In this document: piece after piece, positions 10,631 to 18,348 of the stretch
Layout: each line of letters begins with the position of its first letter
How positions within the stretch are numbered: the first letter of the stretch is position 1
Assembly (NCBI RefSeq): GCF_019857225.1
Contig: NZ_JAFJSY010000034.1
Location: 1 to 64,000 of the forward strand
Direction: 5' to 3'
DNA: 64,000 nucleotides
DNA from: Streptomyces plumbidurans
Lineage (GTDB): Bacteria > Actinomycetota > Actinomycetes > Streptomycetales > Streptomycetaceae
Made by a program: the position numbers and the translations under genes
Notes under the pieces: generated by a model
The model's input: only the letters and a program-made list of their open reading frames with translations
The model's database searches: none
Told to the model about the DNA's origin: nothing

Positions 10631-11287
10631 ATGACGTACAGCGGACAGGTGACGGTCGGCGGCCCGGCGGACGTGCACGAGCTCAAGGACCTGATGATCA
10701 CCAAGATCGCGGTCGGCCCGATGGACAACAACGCCTATCTGCTGCGCTGCCGGGCCACCGACGAGCAGTTGCTGATCGACGCGGCGAACGACGCGGACAC
10801 GCTGCTCGGCATGATCGGTGACGACGGCATCGCCTCCGTCGTCACCACGCACCGGCACGGCGACCACTGGCAGGCGCTCGCCCAGGTCGTCACGGCCACC
10901 GGCGCCCGCACCTTCGCGGGCCGAAACGACGCGGACGGCATCCCCGTCCCGACCGACGTCCTCGTCGACGACGGCGACACCGTCCGGGTGGGCCAGGTGG
11001 AACTCACCGCGCGCCATCTGGTCGGGCACACCCTGGGCTCGATCGCCCTGGTCTACGACGACCCGCACGGCCATCCCCATGTCTTCACGGGCGACTGCCT
11101 CTTCCCGGGCGGCGTCGGCAACACCCACAAGGACCCGAAGGCGTTCGCGAGCCTCATCCACGACGTCGAGACGAAGATCTTCGGCATGCTCCCGGACGAG
11201 ACCTGGGTCTACCCGGGGCACGGCAACGACACCACCCTGGGCGCGGAGCGGCCCCATCTGCCGGAGTGGCACGCGCGCGGGTGGTGA
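10631..11287 (+). CDS. Metallo-beta-lactamase-fold hydrolase (glyoxalase II-like)
   Basis: A 218-residue MBL-fold protein from the ATG at 10631. The dinuclear zinc signature THRHGDHW (HxHxDH) is at about residue 75, a further His ligand is in HLVGHTLGSI, the bridging Asp is in VFTGDCLFPGG, and the last His is in VYPGHGND, so all metal ligands are present. Length and motif spacing fit glyoxalase II-type thioester hydrolases or persulfide dioxygenases acting on thiol conjugates. The neighbouring mycothiol-type enzyme (9785-10471) makes a mycothiol conjugate a reasonable substrate, but this is inference. Confidence 0.88.
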   Translation: MTYSGQVTVGGPADVHELKDLMITKIAVGPMDNNAYLLRCRATDEQLLIDAANDADTLLGMIGDDGIASVVTTHRHGDHWQALAQVVTATGARTFAGRNDADGIPVPTDVLVDDGDTVRVGQVELTARHLVGHTLGSIALVYDDPHGHPHVFTGDCLFPGGVGNTHKDPKAFASLIHDVETKIFGMLPDETWVYPGHGNDTTLGAERPHLPEWHARGW

Positions 11288-11672
11288 AGCGCGGCCGCGC
11301 GGGTGGTGAATCCCGGCCGGACGGACGGTGAGCCCCCGCCGCGCGCGTGATGAGTCCCGGTGGGCGCGGCCGGTGGGACTCAGCGGCAGGGGCGCGCGTA
11401 CACGGCGCACGCGCCCCGTGTGAACGCTTCACACGCGCCGGTGCCGTGTGCACGCTCCCGGCGCCCCGTGGCGGGCAGTCAACTGGTAGCAGCCCCGCAC
11501 GGGATGACGGCTCCTGTGCGGTACGGGCCGCCGGTCTTTCAATCCCCGCCCTCGACCGGCGGCCCCGGCGCTTTCCCCACCTGTTCACACGGCCGCAACA
11601 CCCGCTCCCACGATGCGGACATTTCGTGTCGTGACCTCGACAGACGGGACGCGGGACTGCCAATCTCGCGCC
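11288..11672. other. Intergenic stretch with short repeats and one operator-like palindrome
   Basis: 385 bases with no convincing gene. GCGCGGGTGGTGAA occurs twice, at 11275-11288 (over the MBL stop) and 11298-11311. The palindrome CGTGTGAA-CGC-TTCACACG is at 11417-11435. The 95-codon open frame at 11347-11634 shows no codon bias or recognisable domain and is not called as a gene. Confidence 0.6.
11417..11435. promoter_or_regulatory. Inverted repeat CGTGTGAA-N3-TTCACACG upstream of the ABC importer
   Basis: Two perfect 8-base arms separated by CGC, about 240 nt before the lipoprotein ATG at 11673. Size and symmetry fit a dimeric repressor operator, though a weak terminator of the preceding gene is also possible. 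Confidence 0.35.
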
Positions 11673-12557
11673 ATGCATCTCGCTCCCCACGTACTGCGTC
11701 GCGCCGTCGCCGCGGCCACTGTCGCCCTGCTCGCCACGGCCGTCGGCTGTGCTCCGCAGCCGGAGGAGAAGGCGGCGGGCACCCCGTCGGGTTCGACCGA
11801 AAAGGCCTGCCCCAAGGGCAAGTTGGCCACGAGGACCTCGGGCAGGCTCACGATCGCCACGGACGAGCCCGCCTACGAGCCCTGGTTCAAGGACGACAAG
11901 CCCGCCAACGGCAAGGGCTTCGAGTCGGCTGTCGCCTACGCCGTCGCGAAGCAGCTCGGATACCCCAAAAGCGCCGTCGTCTGGCAGAGCGTGCCCTTCA
12001 ACAAGGCGTTCGCGCCCGGGGAGAAGACCTTCGACTTCGACATCAACCAGGTGTCGATCAGCGCCGAGCGCAGGAAGGCGGTGGACTTCTCCTCCGGCTA
12101 CTACGACGTCCGCCAGGCCGTCATCGCGCTGAAGGGCTCAAAGGCCGCCAAGGCGACCGGCATCGCGGATCTGAAGGGTCTCAAGCTGGGCGCCCAGGTC
12201 GGTACGACCAGCCTCGACTACATCACCGACGTGGTGAAGCCGAAGCAGCAGGCCGCGGTCTACGCCAAGAACGACCAGGCCAAGTCCGCCCTGAAGAACG
12301 GTCAGGTGGACGCCATCGTGGTCGACCTGCCGACCGCCTTCTACATCACCTCCGCCGAGGTGACCGACGCCAGGATCGTCGGACAGTTCGAGAACCAGGG
12401 CGGCGCGCCCGAGCAGTTCGGGCTCGTGCTCGACAAGGGCAGCGCGCTCACCCGGTGCGTGACGGGTGCCGTGGACGCCCTGCGCAAGGACGGCACGCTG
12501 GCCGGCATCGAGAAGCAGTGGCTCTCCGACGCCGTCGACGCCCCGGTGCTCAAGTGA
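11673..12557 (+). CDS. ABC transporter substrate-binding lipoprotein, family 3 (amino-acid type)
   Basis: 294 residues. The N-terminus has two Arg, a hydrophobic stretch and a lipobox (TAVGC) with Cys at residue 26, so the mature protein is a lipoprotein outside the membrane. The body is a family 3 solute-binding domain (RLTIATDEPAYEPWF, FDFDINQVSISAERRKAVDFSSGYYD, LKGLKLGAQVGTTSLDYI), the type that binds polar amino acids, glutamine or opines. The start at 11673 is chosen because the signal peptide begins there. Its stop overlaps the permease start as GTGA. Together with the next two genes it forms a complete importer. Confidence 0.92.
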   Translation: MHLAPHVLRRAVAAATVALLATAVGCAPQPEEKAAGTPSGSTEKACPKGKLATRTSGRLTIATDEPAYEPWFKDDKPANGKGFESAVAYAVAKQLGYPKSAVVWQSVPFNKAFAPGEKTFDFDINQVSISAERRKAVDFSSGYYDVRQAVIALKGSKAAKATGIADLKGLKLGAQVGTTSLDYITDVVKPKQQAAVYAKNDQAKSALKNGQVDAIVVDLPTAFYITSAEVTDARIVGQFENQGGAPEQFGLVLDKGSALTRCVTGAVDALRKDGTLAGIEKQWLSDAVDAPVLK

Positions 12558-13483
12558 CGGTCACCGAGGAGGAGTCCGGCGACAAGTCCGGGAAGGAGCC
12601 CGGGAAGGACCTCGGCACGGACGGCGGGCACGACGACGGGTACATCCCGTCGCAACGCCGGCTGGAACGTGAGCGCTTCGCACGCGCGCGTGCCCGTCGC
12701 GCGACCGCGATCGCGGCCCTGTCGACCCTCGTGACGGGCGTCGTCCTGTATCTGATCGTCGTCGACGCGCCGGGCTGGCCGCGCACCAAGGAGACGTTCT
12801 TCAACTGGCGGTACGCGCGCGAGGCGTTCCCCAAGGTCCTCCAAGGGCTGTGGCTGAACGTCCAACTGCTGCTGATCTGCGGCGTGGCGGTCCTCGTGCT
12901 CGGCATGCTGATCGCGATCGCGCGCACCCTGCGCGGCCCCGTGTTCTTCCCGCTGAGGGTGCTGGCCGCCGCCTACACCGACTTCTTCCGCGGGCTGCCG
13001 CTGATCATCAACCTGATGATCGTGGTCCTGGGGGTGCCGGCGCTGCGACTGCAGGGCGTGACCGTCGATCCGGTGCTCCTCGGCGGTACGGCGCTCACAC
13101 TCACGTACTCGGCGTACGTGGCCGAGGTGTTCCGCGCCGGGATCGAGTCCGTGCACCCCTCGCAGCGCGCGGCCGCACGCTCGCTCGGCCTCACCAACCG
13201 GCAGGCGCTGCGGTACGTCGTCCTGCCGCAGGCGGTGCGCCGCCAGGTGCCGCCGCTGCTCAACGACCTTGTGTCGCTGCAGAAGGACACCGGCCTGGTG
13301 TCGATCGGCGGTGCGGTCGACGCCGTACGGGCCGCGGACATCATCGTGGGCCGCAGTCTCAACTACACGCCGTACATCGTCGCGGGACTGGTCTTCGTGG
13401 CGCTGACCATCCCGATGACCCGCTTCACGGACTGGGTGACGGCACGGATGGACCGTCAGCGGGCCCAGGGAGGATCGATATGA
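12554..13483 (+). CDS. ABC transporter permease, HisM/GlnP type
   Basis: 309 residues from the GTG at 12554, which overlaps the previous stop. Residues 1-50 are a charged cytoplasmic extension unusual for this family. One span follows (AALSTLVTGVVLYLIVV), then a soluble segment and the core of about five spans with the EAA loop EVFRAGIESVHPSQRAAARSLGLTNRQALRYVVLPQA that docks on the ATPase. The permease is likely a homodimer, since only one permease gene is present. Its stop overlaps the ATPase ATG (13480-13483). Confidence 0.92.
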   Translation: MTVTEEESGDKSGKEPGKDLGTDGGHDDGYIPSQRRLERERFARARARRATAIAALSTLVTGVVLYLIVVDAPGWPRTKETFFNWRYAREAFPKVLQGLWLNVQLLLICGVAVLVLGMLIAIARTLRGPVFFPLRVLAAAYTDFFRGLPLIINLMIVVLGVPALRLQGVTVDPVLLGGTALTLTYSAYVAEVFRAGIESVHPSQRAAARSLGLTNRQALRYVVLPQAVRRQVPPLLNDLVSLQKDTGLVSIGGAVDAVRAADIIVGRSLNYTPYIVAGLVFVALTIPMTRFTDWVTARMDRQRAQGGSI

Positions 13484-14232
13484 GCGACGCGCCCGTGCTG
13501 CGCATGGAGTCCGTCCGCAAGACCTTCGGGCGATCGCTCGTCCTACGGGACGTCGGCCTGGAGGTCGCCCCGCACACGGTGACCGCGCTGATCGGCGCGT
13601 CGGGCTCCGGCAAGTCGACGCTGCTGCGGTGCGCCAACCTCCTGGAGGAGATCGACGACGGTGCGATCTGGCTGGACGGCGAGGAGATCACCGATCCGCG
13701 CGTGGACCAGGACGCGGTACGGCGTCGTATCGGCGTGGTCTTCCAGGCCTACAACCTCTTTCCGCACATGACGGTCCTGGAGAACATCACGCTCGCTCCG
13801 CGCCGTGTGCACGGCGTCACCCGCGCGGAGGCCGAGGAGCGCGCCCATGAGCTCCTGGAGCGGCTCGGGCTCGGCGGCAGGGCGGGCGAGTACCCGGACC
13901 GGCTGAGCGGCGGTCAGCAGCAACGGGTGGCGATCGTACGGGCGTTGGCGGTACGGCCCCGGCTGCTGCTGCTCGACGAGATCACCGCCGCCCTCGACCC
14001 GGAACTCGTGGGCGAGGTCCTCGCCGTCGTCCGGGACCTGAAGGACGACGGCATGACGATGGTGCTGGCCACGCACGAGATGGGCTTCGCGCGGGACGTC
14101 GCCGACCAGGTTTGCTTTCTGGACGCAGGGGTGGTCCTGGAGCGCGGGACCCCCGAGCAGGTCTTCGGCGATCCACAGCAGGAGCGCACGCGGCGGTTCC
14201 TGCGGCGGATCGTGGACGCGGGACGCCTGTAA
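13480..14232 (+). CDS. ABC transporter ATP-binding protein, polar amino acid (GlnQ) type
   Basis: A 250-residue ATPase with Walker A GASGSGKST near residue 37, Q-loop VFQAYNLFPHMTV, signature LSGGQQQRV, Walker B LLLLDEIT followed by AALDPE, and H-loop ATHEMGFA. The Q-loop wording and the ALDPELVGEVL segment are typical of the amino-acid (PAAT) subfamily. It powers the importer encoded by the two upstream genes. In most relatives the residue after the Walker B Glu is Pro (DEPTSALD); here it is Ile (DEITAALD). Its start overlaps the permease stop by 4 nt. Confidence 0.94.
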   Translation: MSDAPVLRMESVRKTFGRSLVLRDVGLEVAPHTVTALIGASGSGKSTLLRCANLLEEIDDGAIWLDGEEITDPRVDQDAVRRRIGVVFQAYNLFPHMTVLENITLAPRRVHGVTRAEAEERAHELLERLGLGGRAGEYPDRLSGGQQQRVAIVRALAVRPRLLLLDEITAALDPELVGEVLAVVRDLKDDGMTMVLATHEMGFARDVADQVCFLDAGVVLERGTPEQVFGDPQQERTRRFLRRIVDAGRL

Positions 14233-14257
14233 GGGGCGCCCGCCAGGACGACGGGCC

Positions 14258-14731
14258 TTACGTGTCCGCCTGTGCCGCCCCCGCGAGCGCCGCGACCCGC
14301 TCCACACCGAACACGTAGCCCTGCACGCCGCATCCGGCGATGACGCCGTCGGCGCGCAGCGAGACGTACGAGTGGTGCCGGAAGGACTCGCGCCGGTGGA
14401 TGTTGGAGATGTGCACCTCCAACACCGGCATTCCGTCACAGGTGTTGAGCGCGTCCAGAATCGCGACCGACGTGTGGGAGTAGGCACCGGGGTTGATCAC
14501 GATCCCGCAGTGGTTCAGCCGTGCCTCGTGGATCCAGTCGACCAGGACGCCCTCGTGGTTGGACTGCCGGAAGTCCACCGTGCCGCCGTGCGCGGCCGCC
14601 GCCTTGGCGCACAGGGCCTCGATGTCGGCCAGGGTGTGCTTGCCGTAGATCTCCGGCTGGCGCTGGCCGAGCAGATTGAGGTTGGGCCCGTTGAGGATCA
14701 TGATCGGGGCGTTGGCCAGGGTGCGGGGCAC
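14258..14731 (-). CDS. aroQ: Type II 3-dehydroquinate dehydratase
   Basis: 157 residues, the usual length of the type II enzyme that converts 3-dehydroquinate to 3-dehydroshikimate in the shikimate pathway. Landmarks are all present: ILNGPNLNLLGQRQPEIYG (Asn and the flexible-loop Arg and Tyr), RQSNHEG, NPGAYSHTSVAI (catalytic His region), EVHISNIHRRESFRHHS and the C-terminal GYVFGVERVAAL. The enzyme is a dodecamer in Streptomyces. It is a single gene convergent with the ABC importer and divergent from the S66 peptidase. Ordinary core metabolism. Confidence 0.96.
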   Translation of the reverse strand: MPRTLANAPIMILNGPNLNLLGQRQPEIYGKHTLADIEALCAKAAAAHGGTVDFRQSNHEGVLVDWIHEARLNHCGIVINPGAYSHTSVAILDALNTCDGMPVLEVHISNIHRRESFRHHSYVSLRADGVIAGCGVQGYVFGVERVAALAGAAQADT

Positions 14732-14833
14732 GGTTCCTCCGGTCCGGTGGGGTGCGGCGATCCGTCCAGGACCGCTGTTCGGACCCGGTTTATCACGGTG
14801 CGTGCACGGCGGTGCGGCCCGTACCCTCCCGGC

Positions 14834-15880
14834 ATGACGACGATCTCATACCCTCCCAAGCCCTCGCCCGGCGACCGCGTGGCCATCGTCTCGCCCTCCG
14901 CGGGTCTGCCCGGCCTGCTGCCGCGCCCCTTCGAACTCGGGCTGGAGCGGCTGCGCAAGGAGTACGAACTCGAACCGGTCGAGTACCCGACGACCCGCAC
15001 CATGGGCTCGACCCCGCGACAGCGCGCCGACGACCTGCACGCCGCGTTCGCCGACCCGGAGGTGAAGGCCGTCATCGCCTCCATCGGCGGGGATGACCAG
15101 ATCACCGTTCTGCCGCTGCTGGACCGGGAGTTGATCCGGGCGAACCCGAAGCCGTTCTTCGGGATGAGCGACAACACCAATCTCCTGCTGTATCTGCGCA
15201 ACACCGGGATCGTCGGCTACCACGGTGCGACGGTGATGTGCGAACTCGGCCGCCCCGGCGCCATGCACCCACAGACCGCCGAGTCCCTGCGCGCGGCACT
15301 GTTCACCTCGGGCCCCTACGAACTGAGGCCCGCCGAGCGCTGGAACGACGTCAACGGCGACTGGGCCGACCCCGCCACCTTCGACGCGGAGCCGCCCTCC
15401 CGGCCGGGCGACGGCTGGACCTGGGTGAACGCCGACCGGGCGGTGGAGGGCCGCAGTTGGGGCGGCTGCCTGGAGATCCTGGGCTGGCTGCTGATGGCCG
15501 ACCGCGAGATCGCGCACGATCTGTCCGAGTACGACGGCGGTGTGCTGTTCCTGGAGACCTCCGAGGAGCTGCCGAGCGGCGACGAGGTCTTCCGCACCCT
15601 GCGGAACATGGGCGAGCGCGGACTTCTGCAGCGCTTCTCCGCACTGCTGATGGGCCGGGCCCGCACCTGGTCCTTCGAGCACCCCAACAGCCCCGAGGAG
15701 GCCGCTCGTTACGCCGCCGGGCAACGCGAGGCCGTACTGCGGGCCATGCGGACGTACGCCCCCGAAACCATGATCGTCTTCGATGTCGACCTCGGGCACA
15801 CCGACCCACAGGTCGTCATCCCCTACGGCGGCCTCGTCCGCGTCGACGGCCCCGCCCGGCGCATCACCGTCACGTACTGA
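14834..15880 (+). CDS. S66-family LD-carboxypeptidase-like protein, MccF branch
   Basis: 348 residues. The Ser-Glu-His triad of family S66 can be placed: Ser in GMSDNTNLL (about residue 113), Glu in VLFLETSEE and His in DLGHTDPQ. The wording ETSE and GHT is that of the MccF branch, which cleaves the amide bond of microcin C-type or other acyl-sulfamoyl or nucleotide peptides, rather than muramoyl LD-carboxypeptidase. It is cytoplasmic, with no signal peptide, which also argues against a purely cell-wall role. A self-protection or peptide-recycling function is possible. The ATG at 14834 is preferred over upstream frame. Confidence 0.85.
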   Translation: MTTISYPPKPSPGDRVAIVSPSAGLPGLLPRPFELGLERLRKEYELEPVEYPTTRTMGSTPRQRADDLHAAFADPEVKAVIASIGGDDQITVLPLLDRELIRANPKPFFGMSDNTNLLLYLRNTGIVGYHGATVMCELGRPGAMHPQTAESLRAALFTSGPYELRPAERWNDVNGDWADPATFDAEPPSRPGDGWTWVNADRAVEGRSWGGCLEILGWLLMADREIAHDLSEYDGGVLFLETSEELPSGDEVFRTLRNMGERGLLQRFSALLMGRARTWSFEHPNSPEEAARYAAGQREAVLRAMRTYAPETMIVFDVDLGHTDPQVVIPYGGLVRVDGPARRITVTY

Positions 15881-15884
15881 CGAA

Positions 15885-15906
15885 CCACAGCCGTCGAGCG
15901 CTGTGG
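15885..15906. terminator. Short hairpin between the S66 peptidase and antiporter genes
   Basis: CCACAGC (15885-15891) pairs with GCTGTGG (15900-15906) around an 8-nt loop, between convergent stops at 15880 and 15926. The stem is short, so efficiency is uncertain. Confidence 0.4.
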
Positions 15907-15925
15907 CTCCTTCGCCGCGGCACCG

Positions 15926-17026
15926 TCAGGGATTGATCGCCAGTTCCAGATACGCCGCGAACAGCACCAGATGCACTCCGCCCTGCAGCGGTGTGGCCCG
16001 GCCCGGCACCACGGTCAGCGAGGACACCACGACGGTCAGCACGAGCAGCACCATGTGCACGGCGCCGAGGCCGAGGACGAGCGGCCCCGAGAGCCAGACG
16101 GAGGCCACGGCGACGGCGGGGATGGTCAGGCCGATGCTGGCCATGGCGGAGCCGAGCGCGAGGTTCAGGCTGGTCTGCACCCGGTCGCGGCGCGCGGAAC
16201 GCAGGGCGGCGATGGTCTCCGGGAGCAGCACCAGCAGGGCGATGATCACGCCGACGACGGCGTGATGGAGCCCGGCGGCCTCCACTCCCGACTCGATCGT
16301 GGGCGACACGCCCTTCGCCAGTCCGACCACGCCGACCAGCGCGAGAAGGAGCAGGCCCAGGCTGATCCAGGCGGTGCGGGCGGTGGGTGTGCCGGCGTGG
16401 GCGTCCGCGGTGATCACCTCGCCCTCCCGGGTGATCGGCAGGAAGTAGTCACGGTGCCGCACCGTCTGGGTCGTGACGAAGAGGCCGTAGAGGATCAGCG
16501 AGGAGATCGCGGCGAAGGTCAGCTGCACGCCCGAGAACTCCGGGCCCGGCCTGCTCGTGGTGAACGTGGGCAGCACCAGGCTCAGTGTGGCGAGGGTGGC
16601 CACGGTCGCGAGGGCGGCGCCGGTGCCCTCCGGATTGAAGACCGCCGTGCCGTGTTGCAGGGAGGCGACCAGCAGGCAGATGCCGACGATGCCGTTGCAG
16701 GTGATCATCACGGCAGCGAAGACGGTGTCCCGGGCCAGGGTCGAGCTCTTGCCGCCGCCGTCCGCCATGAGTGTGACGATGAGCGCCACCTCGATGATCG
16801 TGACGGCGACGGCGAGCACGAGGGAACCGAAGGGCTCACCGACGCGGTGCGCCACCACCTCGGCGTGGTGCACGGCGGCGAGCACGGCTCCCGCGAGGAC
16901 GACCGTCACGACCCCGACCACGGCACCCGGCAGGTCTCTCCCCCAGGTGAAGGCGAGCAGAACGATCGCGAGCGCCGGCACGATCGACGTCCAAGCCGTG
17001 GTGAGTGATCTCAGCCGAGCGATCAT
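15926..17026 (-). CDS. ChaA-type calcium/sodium:proton antiporter
   Basis: A 366-residue polytopic membrane protein with about 11 hydrophobic segments. Two inverted cation-binding repeats are visible: EPFGSLVLAVAVTIIEVALIV in the first half and LLVLLPETIAALRSARRDRVQTSLNLALGSAMASIGLT in the second, each with the conserved acidic residue. This is the pattern of the Cax/ChaA branch of the CaCA superfamily, which exchanges Ca2+ or Na+ for H+ across the cell membrane. A charged central loop (REGEVITADAHAG) separates the halves. It is followed by terC on the same strand upstream, but a hairpin lies between, so separate expression is likely. Confidence 0.9.
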   Translation of the reverse strand: MIARLRSLTTAWTSIVPALAIVLLAFTWGRDLPGAVVGVVTVVLAGAVLAAVHHAEVVAHRVGEPFGSLVLAVAVTIIEVALIVTLMADGGGKSSTLARDTVFAAVMITCNGIVGICLLVASLQHGTAVFNPEGTGAALATVATLATLSLVLPTFTTSRPGPEFSGVQLTFAAISSLILYGLFVTTQTVRHRDYFLPITREGEVITADAHAGTPTARTAWISLGLLLLALVGVVGLAKGVSPTIESGVEAAGLHHAVVGVIIALLVLLPETIAALRSARRDRVQTSLNLALGSAMASIGLTIPAVAVASVWLSGPLVLGLGAVHMVLLVLTVVVSSLTVVPGRATPLQGGVHLVLFAAYLELAINP

Positions 17027-17050
17027 GCGGCGATCGTCGCAGAGGCGTAC

Positions 17051-17100
17051 GGCCCCCGCACTCCGGCTTTGCGGGACAGGTCCTTCGGGTGTGCGGGGCC
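17051..17100 (-). terminator. Hairpin downstream of terC
   Basis: GGCCCCCGCAC (17051-17061) can pair with GTGCGGGGCC (17091-17100), with one bulge, in the 82-nt gap between terC and the antiporter gene. Smaller inner pairing (CTCCGG/CCTTCGGG) is possible. Confidence 0.4.
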
Positions 17101-17108
17101 GGTGCCTG

Positions 17109-18119
17109 TCACTTGATCTCGGTCATCTCCGTCTCCTTCGGAGCGCCTTCGCCGCCGGCCTGCGCCGCGTCGGCCTCCGCCTGCTTCCTGGAGGCCCTGA
17201 GGCTGGTGATCGTGGTGACCATCAGGACCGAGCAGATGACACCGAGGGAGACGGGTATGGAGATCTCCGGGACGTGCACCCCGGACTCGTGCAGTGCGTG
17301 CAGCACCAGCTTGACGCCGATGAAGCCGAGGATGATCGACAGGCCGTAACTGAGGTGGACCAGCTTCCTCAGCAGGCCGCCTATGAGGAAGTAGAGCTGG
17401 CGCAGGCCCATCAGCGCGAACGCGTTGGCCGTGAACACGATGTACGGGTCCTGGGTCAGGCCGAAGATCGCGGGGATGGAGTCGAGCGCGAACAGGACGT
17501 CCGTGGTGCCGATCGCGAGCATCACGACCAGCATCGGCGTCATGACCCGCTTGCCGTTCTGCCGGATCCACAGCTTGGTGCCGTGGTACCGGTCGGCGAC
17601 GCCGAAGCGGCGCTCGACGGCCTTGAGCAGCTTGTTCTCCTCGAACTCCTCGTCCTCCTCCTCGGCCCGGGCCTCCTGGATGAGCTTCCAGGCGGTCCAG
17701 ATCAGGAAGGCGCCGAAGAGGTAGAAGACCCACGCGAAGCTGGCGAGGATCGCGGCACCGGCGGCGATGAAGGCCGCCCGCAGGACCAGGGCTATGAGGA
17801 CCCCGACGAGCAGCACCCGCTGCTGGTACCGGGACGGCACGGCGAACTTCGCCATGATCAGCACGAAGACGAAGAGGTTGTCGACGCTCAGCGACTTCTC
17901 GGTGATGAAGCCCGCGAAGAACTCGCCGCCCGCCCGGCCGCTGCCGAAGACGAGCAGGCCGAGCCCGAAGAGCCCCGCGAGGGCGATCCAGACGACGGTC
18001 CAGATTCCGGCTTCCTTGATGGACACGTCGTGCGGCTTGCGGCCGATGAAGAAGTCGATCGCGATGAGGGCGGCGAGGCCCACGATGGTCAGGACCCACA
18101 GGGTCGGGGAAACATCCAC
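17109..18119 (-). CDS. terC: TerC-family integral membrane protein
   Basis: 336 residues from the GTG at 18119, chosen because GGAGG sits 4 nt upstream; an in-frame TTG at 18146 lacks a site. The TerC/Alx signature is complete: LIAIDFFIGRK, EFFAGFITEKSLSVDNLFVFVLI with the metal-type Asp-Asn, and the mirrored LFALDSIPAIFGLTQDPYIVFTANAFALMGLRQLYFLI. About nine spans, with an acidic cytoplasmic loop (EEEDEEFEENK). TerC proteins are implicated in manganese or tellurite resistance and in metalating secreted proteins. The gene lies next to two TerD-domain genes, although terA, terB and terZ are absent here. Confidence 0.94.
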   Translation of the reverse strand: MDVSPTLWVLTIVGLAALIAIDFFIGRKPHDVSIKEAGIWTVVWIALAGLFGLGLLVFGSGRAGGEFFAGFITEKSLSVDNLFVFVLIMAKFAVPSRYQQRVLLVGVLIALVLRAAFIAAGAAILASFAWVFYLFGAFLIWTAWKLIQEARAEEEDEEFEENKLLKAVERRFGVADRYHGTKLWIRQNGKRVMTPMLVVMLAIGTTDVLFALDSIPAIFGLTQDPYIVFTANAFALMGLRQLYFLIGGLLRKLVHLSYGLSIILGFIGVKLVLHALHESGVHVPEISIPVSLGVICSVLMVTTITSLRASRKQAEADAAQAGGEGAPKETEMTEIK

Positions 18120-18348
18120 TGCGCCTCCGGCGGTATGTAACGGCAAGGGTCGGCGTCGTCGCTACCGGAGGTCTCTTCCACCCAGGCACGGGCCCTGGGC
18201 CGGCGCCCCGGGATCCGGTTGATCCGTATTGACGGGTGCGCCGCAGCAGACCGGGAGTACTCCCCTCCGTGAGAAGAACAGTACCCCAATCACCAAGGAA
18301 AGGTAAAGTGATTGGCAAAGAAAAGGCTAAATACCCTGTTCAGAGGGT
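18120..18348. other. AT-richer regulatory gap with two palindromes between terC and the TerD-fusion gene
   Basis: The gap is notably less GC-rich than the rest of the window around 18270-18345. GGGAGTACTCCC (18253-18264) is a perfect 12-bp palindrome. CCAATCAC (18286-18293) and GTGATTGG (18308-18315) form perfect 8-bp arms around 14 nt. They lie 130-200 nt upstream of the terC GTG and may be binding sites for its regulator. Confidence 0.45.
18333..18348 (-). terminator. Intrinsic terminator after the TerD-fusion gene
   Basis: On the minus strand ACCCT-CTGAAC-AGGGT, starting within the stop codon, followed by ATTTAGCCTTTTCTTT, a U-rich tail unusual for this genome. The stem is only 5 bp, extendable with A-T pairs. 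Confidence 0.45.

Noticed and set aside
11347..11634. A 95-codon open frame upstream of the ABC importer
   Set aside because: No ribosome site, no recognisable domain and irregular third-position use; it overlaps repeats and a palindrome.
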